Shown piece after piece: positions 36,871 to 45,356 of a stretch of DNA of 64,000 nucleotides; the first letter of the stretch is position 1, and the number at the start of each line of letters is the position of its first letter. Origin of the DNA: Rhizobium sp. ICMP 5592 (GTDB lineage Bacteria > Pseudomonadota > Alphaproteobacteria > Rhizobiales > Rhizobiaceae); contig NZ_QSNT01000001.1 of NCBI RefSeq assembly GCF_009498525.1, forward strand, positions 248,001 to 312,000. Reading direction: 5' to 3'. The position numbers and the translations under genes were made by a program. Under the pieces are notes generated by a model that saw only the letters and a program-made list of their open reading frames with translations, ran no database searches and was not told the DNA's origin.

Positions 36871-37275
36871 ATGAAGAGCGCCACGATGAATGTCATGAAT
36901 GCCGGAAGGCATGAAGCCAGGGACCGGCAAAAGGTCAAATGCCGCGCCATCGGCGCCGCATCGGATTTCCTGAAGGCAATGGCGAACCCGGTTCGTCTTT
37001 CGATACTCTGCGCACTGGTGGAAGGAGCTCGTTCGGTAACCGAGCTGGAAGCCATGCTCGACGTGCATCAGCCGACATTGTCTCAGCAACTGGGCGAATT
37101 GCGGGAAGCGGGCATCATCGTGGGCAAGCGATCGGCTCGCGCCGTCGTCTATCGGCTCGCCGATCCAAGGGCTGGACAGCTCATAGGCCACCTGCGGCTA
37201 CTGTTTGCCGATCCCGACGCCTCCGCGATCTGGCGAGGAACATCGGTCGAAGCCGTCTTCAAACACCAGATGTGA
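36871..37275 (+). CDS. ArsR/SmtB-family transcriptional regulator
   Basis: 134 residues from ATG 36871. Winged helix: AASDFLKAMANPVRLSILCALVEG, then the recognition region VTELEAMLDVHQPTLSQQLGELREAGII and wing VGKRSARAVVYRLAD. It has cysteines at KCRAI and ILCAL but not the usual metal motif ELCVCDL; it fits the redox or sulfur-sensing side of the family (BigR/SqrR-like pairs), an inference. Divergent from the sulfonate operon. Several ATGs (36787, 36871, 36886) are possible; a strong ribosome-binding site is not obvious for any. Confidence 0.82.
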   Translation: MKSATMNVMNAGRHEARDRQKVKCRAIGAASDFLKAMANPVRLSILCALVEGARSVTELEAMLDVHQPTLSQQLGELREAGIIVGKRSARAVVYRLADPRAGQLIGHLRLLFADPDASAIWRGTSVEAVFKHQM

Positions 37276-37473
37276 CAGCCTTGTGTTGAACACCCTATGA
37301 AACTCATCTCGTTTGCCATTTCACGATCGCTCGCGATTGGTTCAGAATAGTGAAGCACTTCATGGGCCTCTCTCAGCCTGGCAGGGTCGGCGCCGAGCGG
37401 AAAGACGGATCTATTCCTCGCGGAAATCAACAGTCTCGCTTCGGGGTGGGGTTGCAGAGGAGGAACATCTCTT

Positions 37474-37495
37474 TTGTCGATACATGTATAGACAT
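37474..37495. promoter_or_regulatory. 22-bp palindrome, site A, probable GntR/UTRA operator
   Basis: Arms TTGTCGATA and TATAGACAT around CATG, symmetric apart from one pair in each arm. GTATA-GACA-type half sites are characteristic of HutC-subfamily GntR regulators. It lies 45 bp before the SDR start, and matches site B at 38351 in half-site sequence and spacing. The encoded GntR/UTRA protein (40979) is the natural binder. Confidence 0.65.
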
Positions 37496-37540
37496 CATCG
37501 TTGGGCGGTGCTTCTATCCCACAAAAGCAAGGGGATCATG

Positions 37541-38311
37541 ATGGCGAAGACGATGTTCGACCTCACAGGAAAAGTCGCGGTGGTGACCGGCGCCAGCCGC
37601 GGTTTGGGGCAATGGATTGCGCTAGCTCTGGCAGAAGCAGGCGCCGATGTTTGCATTACGGCGCGCGACGAGAGTTCCCTGACCGAAACCAGGCAAAAGA
37701 TCGAGGCGCTCGGCAGGGTTTGCATCACGAATGCTCAGGACGTGACCGATATTTCATCCATCGACAATACGCTAAGCCGGTTTGAAAGCATCACTGGTGC
37801 CATCGACATCCTTGTCAACAACGCCGGCTACGAACAGGTATCCCCCTCGCTCGATGTCGATGAGCAAACCTGGGACAAAATCATCGGAACCAATCTCAAG
37901 GGCGCCTTCTTCTGGTCGCAAGGCGCAGCGCGGCGGATGTCCCGACAGTCCCGCGGCGGAAGCATCATCAATCTCTGCTCTCTGACCTCCTATGTCGGCA
38001 TCCCGACCGCCGTGCCCTACGGATCGTCGAAGTCGGGGCTGCTTGGCATGACACGCGCGCTTTCGGCCGAATGGGCGCCGCTGGGCATCCGCGTGAATGC
38101 AGTGGCACCGGGCTATTTCCGCACAGCGATGACCGAGGACTTTTATCAGGATGAGAGTTGGGCAGAACGCATGATCGAGAAGATCCCACAGAAGCGGTTC
38201 GGCGATGCTTCCGACATTGGCGGCGCAGTCGTCTTCCTCGCAAGTAGCGCATCTGCCTATATCACCGGCCAATGCATTCCTGTCGACGGCGGCTTTTTGG
38301 CATCGATCTAG
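37541..38311 (+). CDS. SDR-family oxidoreductase, possible sulfopropanediol 2-dehydrogenase
   Basis: 256 residues. TGASRGLG cofactor loop, NNAGYEQVSPSL, catalytic SLTSYVG with YGSSKSGL (Tyr/Lys), GIRVNAVAPGYFRTAM and a VDGGFL end. Close in style to gluconate 5-dehydrogenase-type enzymes. Under operator site A and heading the HisD-like cluster, it could interconvert a polyol or sulfopolyol and its ketone (HpsO/HpsP-type step); that assignment is inference. AAGGGG 6 bases upstream of ATG 37541 decides the start; ATG 37538 is adjacent. Confidence 0.85.
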   Translation: MAKTMFDLTGKVAVVTGASRGLGQWIALALAEAGADVCITARDESSLTETRQKIEALGRVCITNAQDVTDISSIDNTLSRFESITGAIDILVNNAGYEQVSPSLDVDEQTWDKIIGTNLKGAFFWSQGAARRMSRQSRGGSIINLCSLTSYVGIPTAVPYGSSKSGLLGMTRALSAEWAPLGIRVNAVAPGYFRTAMTEDFYQDESWAERMIEKIPQKRFGDASDIGGAVVFLASSASAYITGQCIPVDGGFLASI

Positions 38312-38350
38312 CAGCGGAAGATGAGGCTTGACAGCATACGAATGATCATA

Positions 38351-38372
38351 TTGTCTATAGATGTATAGACAA
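38351..38372. promoter_or_regulatory. 22-bp perfect palindrome, site B, probable GntR/UTRA operator
   Basis: TTGTCTATA and TATAGACAA are exact reverse complements around GATG, 40 bp after the SDR stop and 224 bp before the HisD-like start. A further half site CTAGACAA follows at 38375-38382. Same architecture as site A. It suggests an internal promoter before the HisD-like gene; the rest of the 38312-38595 gap holds no gene. Confidence 0.68.
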
Positions 38373-38595
38373 CTCTAGACAATAAAAAACGGGAACGAAG
38401 TCTTCGACTTCCTGGGAATTTGCCGGATAGCCATATCCGGCGTCCTCGCACGAATAGCTTACAGGGTATTGTGCCGGCAGCCACCGACCTGCGGTGCGTT
38501 TCAGCATGTTCTGTAGGCAACTTGGATCGCCGCGCCGTCAGCGCGCGGATGACTGCGGCTGTCTGCGCCTCTGTGCGCCAACAAGGGTATGAGCA

Positions 38596-39924
38596 ATGAC
38601 CGATGTCACGTTTCATGAGTATTCCAATCTTGGACCGAATGAGAAGGCTGCGCTCTTGCGACGGTCGGAAACGGACATCTCCGGCTTCATCGAAAAGGTG
38701 GCGCCAATCCTCGAAGCCGTGCGTACCGAGGGTGACCGCGCTGTCGCACGCTTCGGCCGTGACCTCGACAAGGCGAATATTACAGAGACGACGATCAAGG
38801 CGACGGAAGCGGAATTCGATGCAGCTTTCAAGCTCGTTAGCGAGGATGTGATAGAGGCCATCACATTCGGCATCGAGAACATTCGTCATTTCCATGAAGA
38901 GCAGAAACCGGAGGCCATGTGGCTGAAAGAGATCAAGCCGGGCGCCTTCGCCGGCGACCGCTTCACCCCGATCAAGTCCGTTGCGCTCTATGTCCCACGT
39001 GGCAAAGGTTCGTTTCCGTCCGTCACGATGATGACCTCGGTCCCGGCCGTCGTGGCAGGCGTTCCGAATCTGGCGATCGTCACTCCTCCTGCCCCGGATG
39101 GTAGCGTGGACGCAGCAACGCTGGTCGCGGCGCGTCTGGCCGGGGTGGAAACTGTTTACAAGGTCGGTGGCGCTCAGGCGGTTGCAGCTGTCACCTACGG
39201 GACGGAAACGATCAAGCCGGCACTGAAGATCGTCGGGCCGGGAAGCCCCTGGGTGGTCGCAGCCAAGCGGAGCCTGTCAGGCATCATCGATACGGGCCTG
39301 CCCGCTGGCCCTTCCGAAGCCATCATCTTTGCGGACGACACCGTCCATGGCGGCCTTGCCGCGCTCGATCTCCTGATCGAGGCCGAGCATGGCCCGGATT
39401 CGTCTGCCTATCTCGTGACCCATAGCCGCCGCGTGGCCGAGGAGGCCCTCGCAGCATTGCCCGAGCACTGGGCGCGGATGACCGAACAGCGCGTCCAATT
39501 CTCAAGCGCCGTCCTTTCGGGCAAATGCGGCGGGATCATCCTCACCTCCTCGGTCGAGGAGAGCTACGACTTCGTCAATGCCTATGCGCCGGAGCATCTC
39601 GAAATCCTGTCGCAGGATCCCTTCGCCCATCTCGGGCAGATCACCGAGGCAGCGGAAATCCTCATGGGTCCACATACCCCCGTCAGCATCGCCAACTTCT
39701 GCCTCGGTCCGAACGCGGTGCTGCCGACAAGCCGCTGGGCGCGCACATTCGGCCCGCTGTCGGTCACCGATTTCGTGAAACGCAGTTCGATTGGCTACGT
39801 GACAGCGTCGGCCTATCCTGAATTCGCAAAGCGAGCCCATAAGCTTGCCGAATATGAAGGCTTCTCATCTCACGCGCATGCAGTCTCGGCAGTGCGCGAC
39901 AACTATCTGCCAAAGCGGGGCTGA
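38596..39924 (+). CDS. Histidinol dehydrogenase-family enzyme, probable sulfopropanediol 3-dehydrogenase (HpsN-type)
   Basis: 442 residues spanning the whole HisD fold: VALYVPRGKGSFPS, KVGGAQAVAAVTYGTET, GPGSPWVVAAKR, and the catalytic pair Glu333-His334 in YAPEHLEIL. By alignment from memory with E. coli HisD, the zinc ligands Gln259 and Asp360 are Glu262 and Asn367 here, while His265 and His426 are kept. It has no his genes around, but polyol-type dehydrogenases, a sulfonate-type importer and an aminotransferase. HpsN enzymes oxidise 2,3-dihydroxypropane-1-sulfonate to sulfolactate in two NAD+ steps; that function fits the context but is not proven. A true histidine-pathway role is unlikely. 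Confidence 0.8.
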   Translation: MTDVTFHEYSNLGPNEKAALLRRSETDISGFIEKVAPILEAVRTEGDRAVARFGRDLDKANITETTIKATEAEFDAAFKLVSEDVIEAITFGIENIRHFHEEQKPEAMWLKEIKPGAFAGDRFTPIKSVALYVPRGKGSFPSVTMMTSVPAVVAGVPNLAIVTPPAPDGSVDAATLVAARLAGVETVYKVGGAQAVAAVTYGTETIKPALKIVGPGSPWVVAAKRSLSGIIDTGLPAGPSEAIIFADDTVHGGLAALDLLIEAEHGPDSSAYLVTHSRRVAEEALAALPEHWARMTEQRVQFSSAVLSGKCGGIILTSSVEESYDFVNAYAPEHLEILSQDPFAHLGQITEAAEILMGPHTPVSIANFCLGPNAVLPTSRWARTFGPLSVTDFVKRSSIGYVTASAYPEFAKRAHKLAEYEGFSSHAHAVSAVRDNYLPKRG

Positions 39925-39928
39925 CGGG

Positions 39929-40942
39929 ATGAAGGCCGTCCGGCTATACGACGCGCTTGATCTTAGGGTGGAAGAGGTCGACAGACCTCGCTCGCCGCCA
40001 GCGGGCTACGTGACGATCGATGTTCGCGCGGCGGGAATCTGCGGCTCGGACCTTCATAACTACCGAACCGGCCAGTGGATCAGCAGGCGTCCGTCGACGG
40101 CAGGCCACGAATTCTGCGGGCGTGTTTCGGCAATTGGCAAGGGCGTCGAAGATCTCGCCATCGGTGATCTCGTCGCTGCGGACTCCCGCTTTTACTGTGG
40201 CCAATGTGAAGCATGCAGATCGGGCCGGACCAATATCTGCGAACATCTCGGTTTCGTCGGCGAGGTGTGCGACGGCGGGTTTGCGGAACAGGTCGAATTA
40301 CCCGCCCGACTCGTTTTCAAGCACGAGCCATCACTTGATCCCGCAGTGGCGGCCATGGCCGAACCTTTGGCCGTCGCACTTCATGCTGTACGGCGGCTCA
40401 ATCCGCCTCGAGGCGAAGCGATTATCCTCATCGGCTGCGGGACGATAGGCGGTCTCTGCGGTTTGCTGCTTTCACATCTCCATGACGGGAAGCTCTTGTT
40501 TGCGGATTTGAACGGCAGCCGTGCCGAGATGGTGGCCAGCCTCTGCGGAGGCTCCGTGGTCTCGCTGGACAAATCGCAAGCAAGAACTGCTCTCGGCGAC
40601 GCGCGACTGCGCTATGCGGTGGATGCAACAGGAAGTACAAAGGCCATCGCGCAAGGCATCGAACTTCTGGACGGGGGCGGCGCCTTCGCTCTTGTGGGCA
40701 TTAGTCACGGGAAACTGGATCTGGATCCTAATGTTCTGGTCGAACGTGAGATTTCCCTGATTGGCTGCCATGCCTTTGAAAGCGAACTCGCCGACGCCAT
40801 TGCGCTGTTGCCAAAGCTGCAGTCCTCACTTCTGCAATTCAGCGAGGTCCTGAACTCGCTCGACGACATTCCTGGTGCCTACCGTCGGCTAAGCGACGGG
40901 CGGACGAACAAGCTAAAAACGATCATTCGAATAGCCGATTGA
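39929..40942 (+). CDS. Zinc-dependent medium-chain alcohol dehydrogenase
   Basis: 337 residues. Catalytic zinc set AAGICGSDLHNY, GHEFCGRV; structural zinc with four cysteines in CGQCEACRSGRTNIC; Rossmann loop IGCGTIGGLCGLL. Resembles threonine/sorbitol dehydrogenase-type enzymes that oxidise a secondary alcohol. It begins 4 bp after the HisD-like stop, so the two are coupled and probably handle the same polyol. Confidence 0.88.
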   Translation: MKAVRLYDALDLRVEEVDRPRSPPAGYVTIDVRAAGICGSDLHNYRTGQWISRRPSTAGHEFCGRVSAIGKGVEDLAIGDLVAADSRFYCGQCEACRSGRTNICEHLGFVGEVCDGGFAEQVELPARLVFKHEPSLDPAVAAMAEPLAVALHAVRRLNPPRGEAIILIGCGTIGGLCGLLLSHLHDGKLLFADLNGSRAEMVASLCGGSVVSLDKSQARTALGDARLRYAVDATGSTKAIAQGIELLDGGGAFALVGISHGKLDLDPNVLVEREISLIGCHAFESELADAIALLPKLQSSLLQFSEVLNSLDDIPGAYRRLSDGRTNKLKTIIRIAD

Positions 40943-40978
40943 TCGAGCACACGCCTCGGCGTGAGACGGAGATAGAAA

Positions 40979-41710
40979 TTGCCCGGTCTTTCAAACACCG
41001 CGCTACCGCTCTACGAAAAGGTCAAGGACTTCGTCCTCGACAATATCGGGAACGGCAACTGGCCACAGAATGAAAAACTCCCGTCCGAACATGAATTAAC
41101 GTCTTCGCTAGGTGTCTCTCGCATGACGGTCCATCGCGCACTTCGCGAACTGACCGCCGAAGGCCATCTGCGCAGGATCCAGGGCGTCGGGACATTCGTC
41201 TCGCCTCCCAAGGCGCAGTCGACCCTGATCGAGATCAGCAACATCATCACAGAGATCAAGGCGCGTGGAAGCCAACACCGTGCGGAGGTAATCCTGCTCG
41301 AGCGGATCGAGCGGCCGGATCAAATGCTACTGGACGCGTTCGAATTCAAGAAGCTTTGCCCGGTCGATCACTCGCTGGTCGTTCACTATGAAAATGGCGT
41401 CCCCGTTCAACTTGAGGAGCGTTACGTCAATACAGAGCTAGTGCAGAACTATCTCGATCAGGATTTTACGTCCATCGGCACCTACGATTACCTGCAGCAC
41501 AGCACGCCGCTCACCGAAGTCGAGCATCTCATCAGCGCTATCCCGGCGACGGAGAGACATGCCCGCCTCCTGCACATCCGCGAACGAGACAGCTGCCTGG
41601 TGCTGCACCGCAAGACATGGACGGGGCAGACGATCGCAACGGTCAATACCTTCACCTATGTCGGCAGCAGATACTCGCTCGGCAGCAGATACCTGCCGCC
41701 CAAAAAATGA
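40979..41710 (+). CDS. GntR-family regulator with UTRA domain (HutC subfamily)
   Basis: 243 residues. N-terminal GntR wHTH: LPLYEKVKDFVLDNIGNGNW, LPSEHELTSSLGVSRMTVHRALRELTAEG, LRRIQGVGTFVSPP; C-terminal UTRA ligand pocket (about 90-238) with VHYENGVPVQLEERYVN and CLVLHRKTWTGQ. The start codon is TTG, with GGAGAT upstream. HutC-type proteins recognise palindromes with GTATAGAC-like halves, which occur twice before the first genes of this cluster, so it is the likely local repressor. Confidence 0.88.
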   Translation: MPGLSNTALPLYEKVKDFVLDNIGNGNWPQNEKLPSEHELTSSLGVSRMTVHRALRELTAEGHLRRIQGVGTFVSPPKAQSTLIEISNIITEIKARGSQHRAEVILLERIERPDQMLLDAFEFKKLCPVDHSLVVHYENGVPVQLEERYVNTELVQNYLDQDFTSIGTYDYLQHSTPLTEVEHLISAIPATERHARLLHIRERDSCLVLHRKTWTGQTIATVNTFTYVGSRYSLGSRYLPPKK

Positions 41711-41744
41711 AAACCTTCGCGTCATTCCAGGAGTGAGAGAAATC

Positions 41745-43034
41745 ATGGGGCAGCCCAGCAGTCGGACCGCGGCCATCCGGGAAAAAGCCAAGAAACGCGA
41801 CGGCAGTGCCGAAGCTCTTCTTGCCGACCTGCTGCGAGATCTATTTGGGGTCGAAGCACGCGATCTGGCGATCAACCACGACCAATACAGCCTCAATTCG
41901 CTGAATGGCTTCTTCGAGGCCGATGGAAAGCCGTACTTCTTCAAATTCCATCAGGAGGAAAATGAGGAGGAGATGAGCGGCGAGTACTATCGCGCCGATA
42001 TCCTTGCCAAGGCCGGCCTGCCGGTAGATCAGCCGATCATGATGTCGACTCTTCCGGGCGAGCAGATCCTCGTCTACAGACGCAGGACGGATCCGCGCTT
42101 TTCCGATGTTCTGCGCGCGCTCGACGAGCTTCATGATGAGGAAATGGCAAGCCAGGCCGTGGATGCGGAGCGCCGGCTCAATGACGCCGTCCTGTCCGTT
42201 TACCTGAAGACACTGCATCCGGTGACGCCTGATCAAGTCGCAAAGGAGCCGGTCCACCGGCTATTCTACGACCGGCTGGTTACTGCACCCGACGGAACCT
42301 ACCCTGGTGGCCGGCTGGCAAGCTTTTACGTCGGAAAGACGTTCGAATTTCCAGGCGTCACGCTGTCCTGGGACGCGCTCTCGAAAGCCCGCTTCGTCAT
42401 CAATGGCATCGAATACCGCAACACGCTTGGCGAGCTGTTCGACGCCGCGCATGAGAGACTGAACCCTGCCCGTCTGGCGGATAGTGGCGGCGTGACGGCA
42501 CATGGCGACGCCCACAACGCCAATGTCTGGTTCGAACGGCGGGAAGGACGCGCGAGCCTGTCGTTCTTTGACCCAGCCTTCGCCGGCGAGCACATCCCGA
42601 CGCTTCTGGCAGAGGTGAAAACGACCTTCCATAATATCCTTGCCCATCCCTACTGGCTCTATGATCCCGCGATCGCCGAACAGAAATTCAATGCGACAGC
42701 CAGCTATAAGAATGGCCGTCTCCTTGCCGATTTCGACTGGACGCCAAGCCCGGTTCGAGCCGCACTTCTGGAAACGAAGGCCGAAGCAATGTGGAAGCCG
42801 TTGCTTGCCGCCCTCAAGCAGCGGGGCATGCTTCCTCCTGACTGGCGAGAGGTCGTCCGGCTCGGGCTTTTCCTCTGCCCGACCCTCGTCATGAACCTGC
42901 GCGCCGGCGCTACAAGCCACAATCCGACATCCTCCCTGATCGGCCTTTCGGTGGCGATAATGGTCGGCTCGGAACCTGACGGCGGTGCGGATCTGGTTAC
43001 CCGCTTCCTCGCAAAGATAGATCCGGAGAGGTAG
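41745..43034 (+). CDS. Phosphotransferase, aminoglycoside-phosphotransferase/choline-kinase fold
   Basis: 429 residues. The catalytic loop THAxGD-type sequence reads VTAHGDAHNANVWFE, with the Mg-binding SFFDPAFAG following; FFKFHQEENEEEM in the N-lobe supplies the ATP lysine. Family members phosphorylate small hydroxylated compounds, from choline and homoserine to aminoglycosides. Its place between a regulator and an alpha-hydroxyacid dehydrogenase points to a metabolic kinase. No sulfonate pathway known to me uses one, so it is the odd member of the cluster. CAGGAG upstream supports ATG 41745. Confidence 0.78.
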   Translation: MGQPSSRTAAIREKAKKRDGSAEALLADLLRDLFGVEARDLAINHDQYSLNSLNGFFEADGKPYFFKFHQEENEEEMSGEYYRADILAKAGLPVDQPIMMSTLPGEQILVYRRRTDPRFSDVLRALDELHDEEMASQAVDAERRLNDAVLSVYLKTLHPVTPDQVAKEPVHRLFYDRLVTAPDGTYPGGRLASFYVGKTFEFPGVTLSWDALSKARFVINGIEYRNTLGELFDAAHERLNPARLADSGGVTAHGDAHNANVWFERREGRASLSFFDPAFAGEHIPTLLAEVKTTFHNILAHPYWLYDPAIAEQKFNATASYKNGRLLADFDWTPSPVRAALLETKAEAMWKPLLAALKQRGMLPPDWREVVRLGLFLCPTLVMNLRAGATSHNPTSSLIGLSVAIMVGSEPDGGADLVTRFLAKIDPER

Positions 43035-43037
43035 ATT

Positions 43038-44183
43038 GTGACGATCGTCAATATCGATGACCTCCGGCTGGCTGCGCGCCGGCGATTGCCGAAACTCTTC
43101 TTCGACTACATCGACGGCGGCTCCTTTGCGGAGGAAACCTGCCGTCGAAACAAGGACGATTTCTCGCTTTTGCGACTGCGTCAGACAGTTCTCGGCGATT
43201 ATGCCGAGCCTGATCTGTCGACCGAATACCTCGGACGGCAACATCCTCTTCCATTCATGTTGGGACCGGTCGGCTTCCTTGGCCTCTACACGAGAAACGG
43301 AGAACAAAAGGCAGCCGTCGCCGCCCACGCTGCCGGCATCCCCTTCTGCCTTTCCACCTTCTCGATCGCATCGCTGGCAGACCTCCGCCAAGCGACAGAC
43401 GGTGCGCTGCATTTTCAACTCTATATGCTCGACGACCGCACCCTCTGCGAGGAGTTTCTGAGCGCTGCGGAAGAGGCCGGCGTGGAGGCACTGTACGTGA
43501 CCGTCGATACGGCCATCACCGCCATCCGCGAACGTGATGTGCGAAACGGCTTCCGATCTCTTACGCGTGTCACGCCACGACTATTCGCGAGTCTCTGCCG
43601 AAAGCCTGGCTGGTTGTTCGACGTCGGTCGCGGCGGCATGCCCTCCGTTCGGGCGGTCGAGCATCGCACAGACTTCGGGAGGGGGGCGCTCGAACAGGCC
43701 GCCAATCTTTCCAGGCGCATCGACAAACGGCTCGCATGGAAAGACATCGAGGCACTGCGCGACCAGTGGAAAGGCAAGCTGATCATCAAGGGCATTCTTT
43801 CACCGGAGGATGCAACGAAAGCGCAAGCGGTCGGCGTCGACGGCATTGTAATCTCGAACCATGGCGGCCGCCAACTCGACGGTGCCATGAGCACGATCAC
43901 GGCACTGCCCGACATCCGGGCCGCGGTCGGACCGGATTTCTCGCTTATGCTCGACGGCGGCGTGCGCAGGGGAAGCGATATTGTCAAGGCAATTGGAATG
44001 GGCGCGGACGGCGTCATGCTGGGCCGAGCCTATACCTATGGTCTCGCAGCCGCCGGCCAGGCCGGAGTTGGCCACGCGATCGAGACATTGCGCCGCGAAA
44101 TTTCGATTACCTTGACTTTGATGGGCGTCGGCTCGATCGCCGACCTGAAGGAACGTGGCTCGCACCTCATACTCAAACAGTGA
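43038..44183 (+). CDS. FMN-dependent alpha-hydroxyacid dehydrogenase/oxidase (LldD family)
   Basis: 381 residues, GTG start 3 bp after the kinase stop. RRRLPKLFFDYIDGGS (FMN phosphate/substrate Tyr), GPVGFLGLY, ALYVTVDTAITAIRERDVRNGF, LIIKGILSPEDA (Lys), VISNHGGRQLDGA (catalytic His-Gly-Gly-Arg) and LDGGVRRGSDIVKAIGMGADGVMLGR are all present. It oxidises a 2-hydroxyacid to the 2-oxoacid. In this cluster sulfolactate to sulfopyruvate is a plausible reaction, followed by the aminotransferase; lactate or another hydroxyacid cannot be excluded. Confidence 0.88.
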   Translation: MTIVNIDDLRLAARRRLPKLFFDYIDGGSFAEETCRRNKDDFSLLRLRQTVLGDYAEPDLSTEYLGRQHPLPFMLGPVGFLGLYTRNGEQKAAVAAHAAGIPFCLSTFSIASLADLRQATDGALHFQLYMLDDRTLCEEFLSAAEEAGVEALYVTVDTAITAIRERDVRNGFRSLTRVTPRLFASLCRKPGWLFDVGRGGMPSVRAVEHRTDFGRGALEQAANLSRRIDKRLAWKDIEALRDQWKGKLIIKGILSPEDATKAQAVGVDGIVISNHGGRQLDGAMSTITALPDIRAAVGPDFSLMLDGGVRRGSDIVKAIGMGADGVMLGRAYTYGLAAAGQAGVGHAIETLRREISITLTLMGVGSIADLKERGSHLILKQ

Positions 44184-44315
44184 CCGCGAACGCCGGCGAA
44201 AGGAGACAAACACCTGCATTCAATATTCGCCCACCATGACTTTGATGAGTGGTGTCAAACTTCAGAAGATGAAAGCTGCATGAATCGCTAAAATCAACAA
44301 ACAGAGGGGTTTCCA

Positions 44316-45332
44316 ATGAACTACAAATCCATCAGCAAACAGTTTTCCCGTGTAGCGCTTGCACTCGGGATCGTCAGCGTCCTCGCCACCACACAGGCTA
44401 GCGCGCAGGATCAAATCCCGTCCAAGCCGGAGCCGGGCACCTTCAAGATCGGCATCGAGCCGTGGCTGGGTTACGGCCAGTGGCACGTCGCCGCTAGCAA
44501 GGACCTGTTCAAGAAAGCTGGCCTTGAGGATGTCGAGCTCGTCAACTTCAGCGAAGACAAGGACATCAACGCAGCGCTTGCCAGCGGTCAGCTCGACGCT
44601 GCCAATATCGCCACGCATACGGCCATGGGCATGGTCGCCGCCGGCCTGCCGGTGAAGATCGTCTCGCTGCTTGATTTCAGCCTGAAGGCCGACGCGATCC
44701 TTGCCGGAAGCGACATCAAGAGCGTCGCTGACCTCAAGGGGAAGAACGTCGCCTTCGAGGAAGGCACGACAAGCGACATCCTGCTGAACTACGCACTTGC
44801 CAGCAACGGCATGACGATCAACGATATCGTCCGCGTGCCGATGCCCGCAGCCGATGCTGGAACGGCACTGATTGCAGGCCGTGTTCCCGTCGCGGTCACC
44901 TACGAGCCCTACATTTCAACGGCGCTGGCCCAGGACAAGAATATCAAGCTGCTTTTTGAAGCCGGCAAGGATCCGGGTCTTGTCTCCGACGTCCTCGTCG
45001 TTCGCGAGGAGGTGCTGAAGCAGAAGCCGGGGCAGGTTCTGGCCATGATCAAGGCCTGGGATGCGGCTCTGGCCGACTACAAGGCCAAGACCGAAGAGGA
45101 CCGCGCCATCATCTCAAAGGCCGTGGGTGCCTCCCCGGACGATCTGAAAACGGCCTTCGACGGCGTCCAGTATTATACCTCTGCTGAAGCTGCCAAGGCC
45201 TTTGCCGGTGACTTCAAGACCAAGACCTTCGCCGACGTTCTGAAGGCGGCCAAAACGGCCGGCCTCGTGACCCAGGACGTTTCCGCCGATAGCATGATCG
45301 ACACATCGTTTGTCGATGCAGCGAACAAATGA
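44316..45332 (+). CDS. NitT/TauT-family ABC transporter substrate-binding protein
   Basis: 338 residues with a signal peptide ending ASAQD. FKIGIEPWLGYGQWHVAASKDLFKKAGL, VELVNFSEDKDINAALASGQLDAANI and GTALIAGRVPVAVTYEPYISTAL form the nitrate/taurine/sulfonate-type two-lobed binding protein. It opens the transporter block 132 bp downstream of the FMN enzyme gene. The ligand is presumably the substrate of the upstream dehydrogenases. Confidence 0.9.
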   Translation: MNYKSISKQFSRVALALGIVSVLATTQASAQDQIPSKPEPGTFKIGIEPWLGYGQWHVAASKDLFKKAGLEDVELVNFSEDKDINAALASGQLDAANIATHTAMGMVAAGLPVKIVSLLDFSLKADAILAGSDIKSVADLKGKNVAFEEGTTSDILLNYALASNGMTINDIVRVPMPAADAGTALIAGRVPVAVTYEPYISTALAQDKNIKLLFEAGKDPGLVSDVLVVREEVLKQKPGQVLAMIKAWDAALADYKAKTEEDRAIISKAVGASPDDLKTAFDGVQYYTSAEAAKAFAGDFKTKTFADVLKAAKTAGLVTQDVSADSMIDTSFVDAANK

Positions 45333-45356
45333 CCTCTGACCGTCAACGGGACCGTA

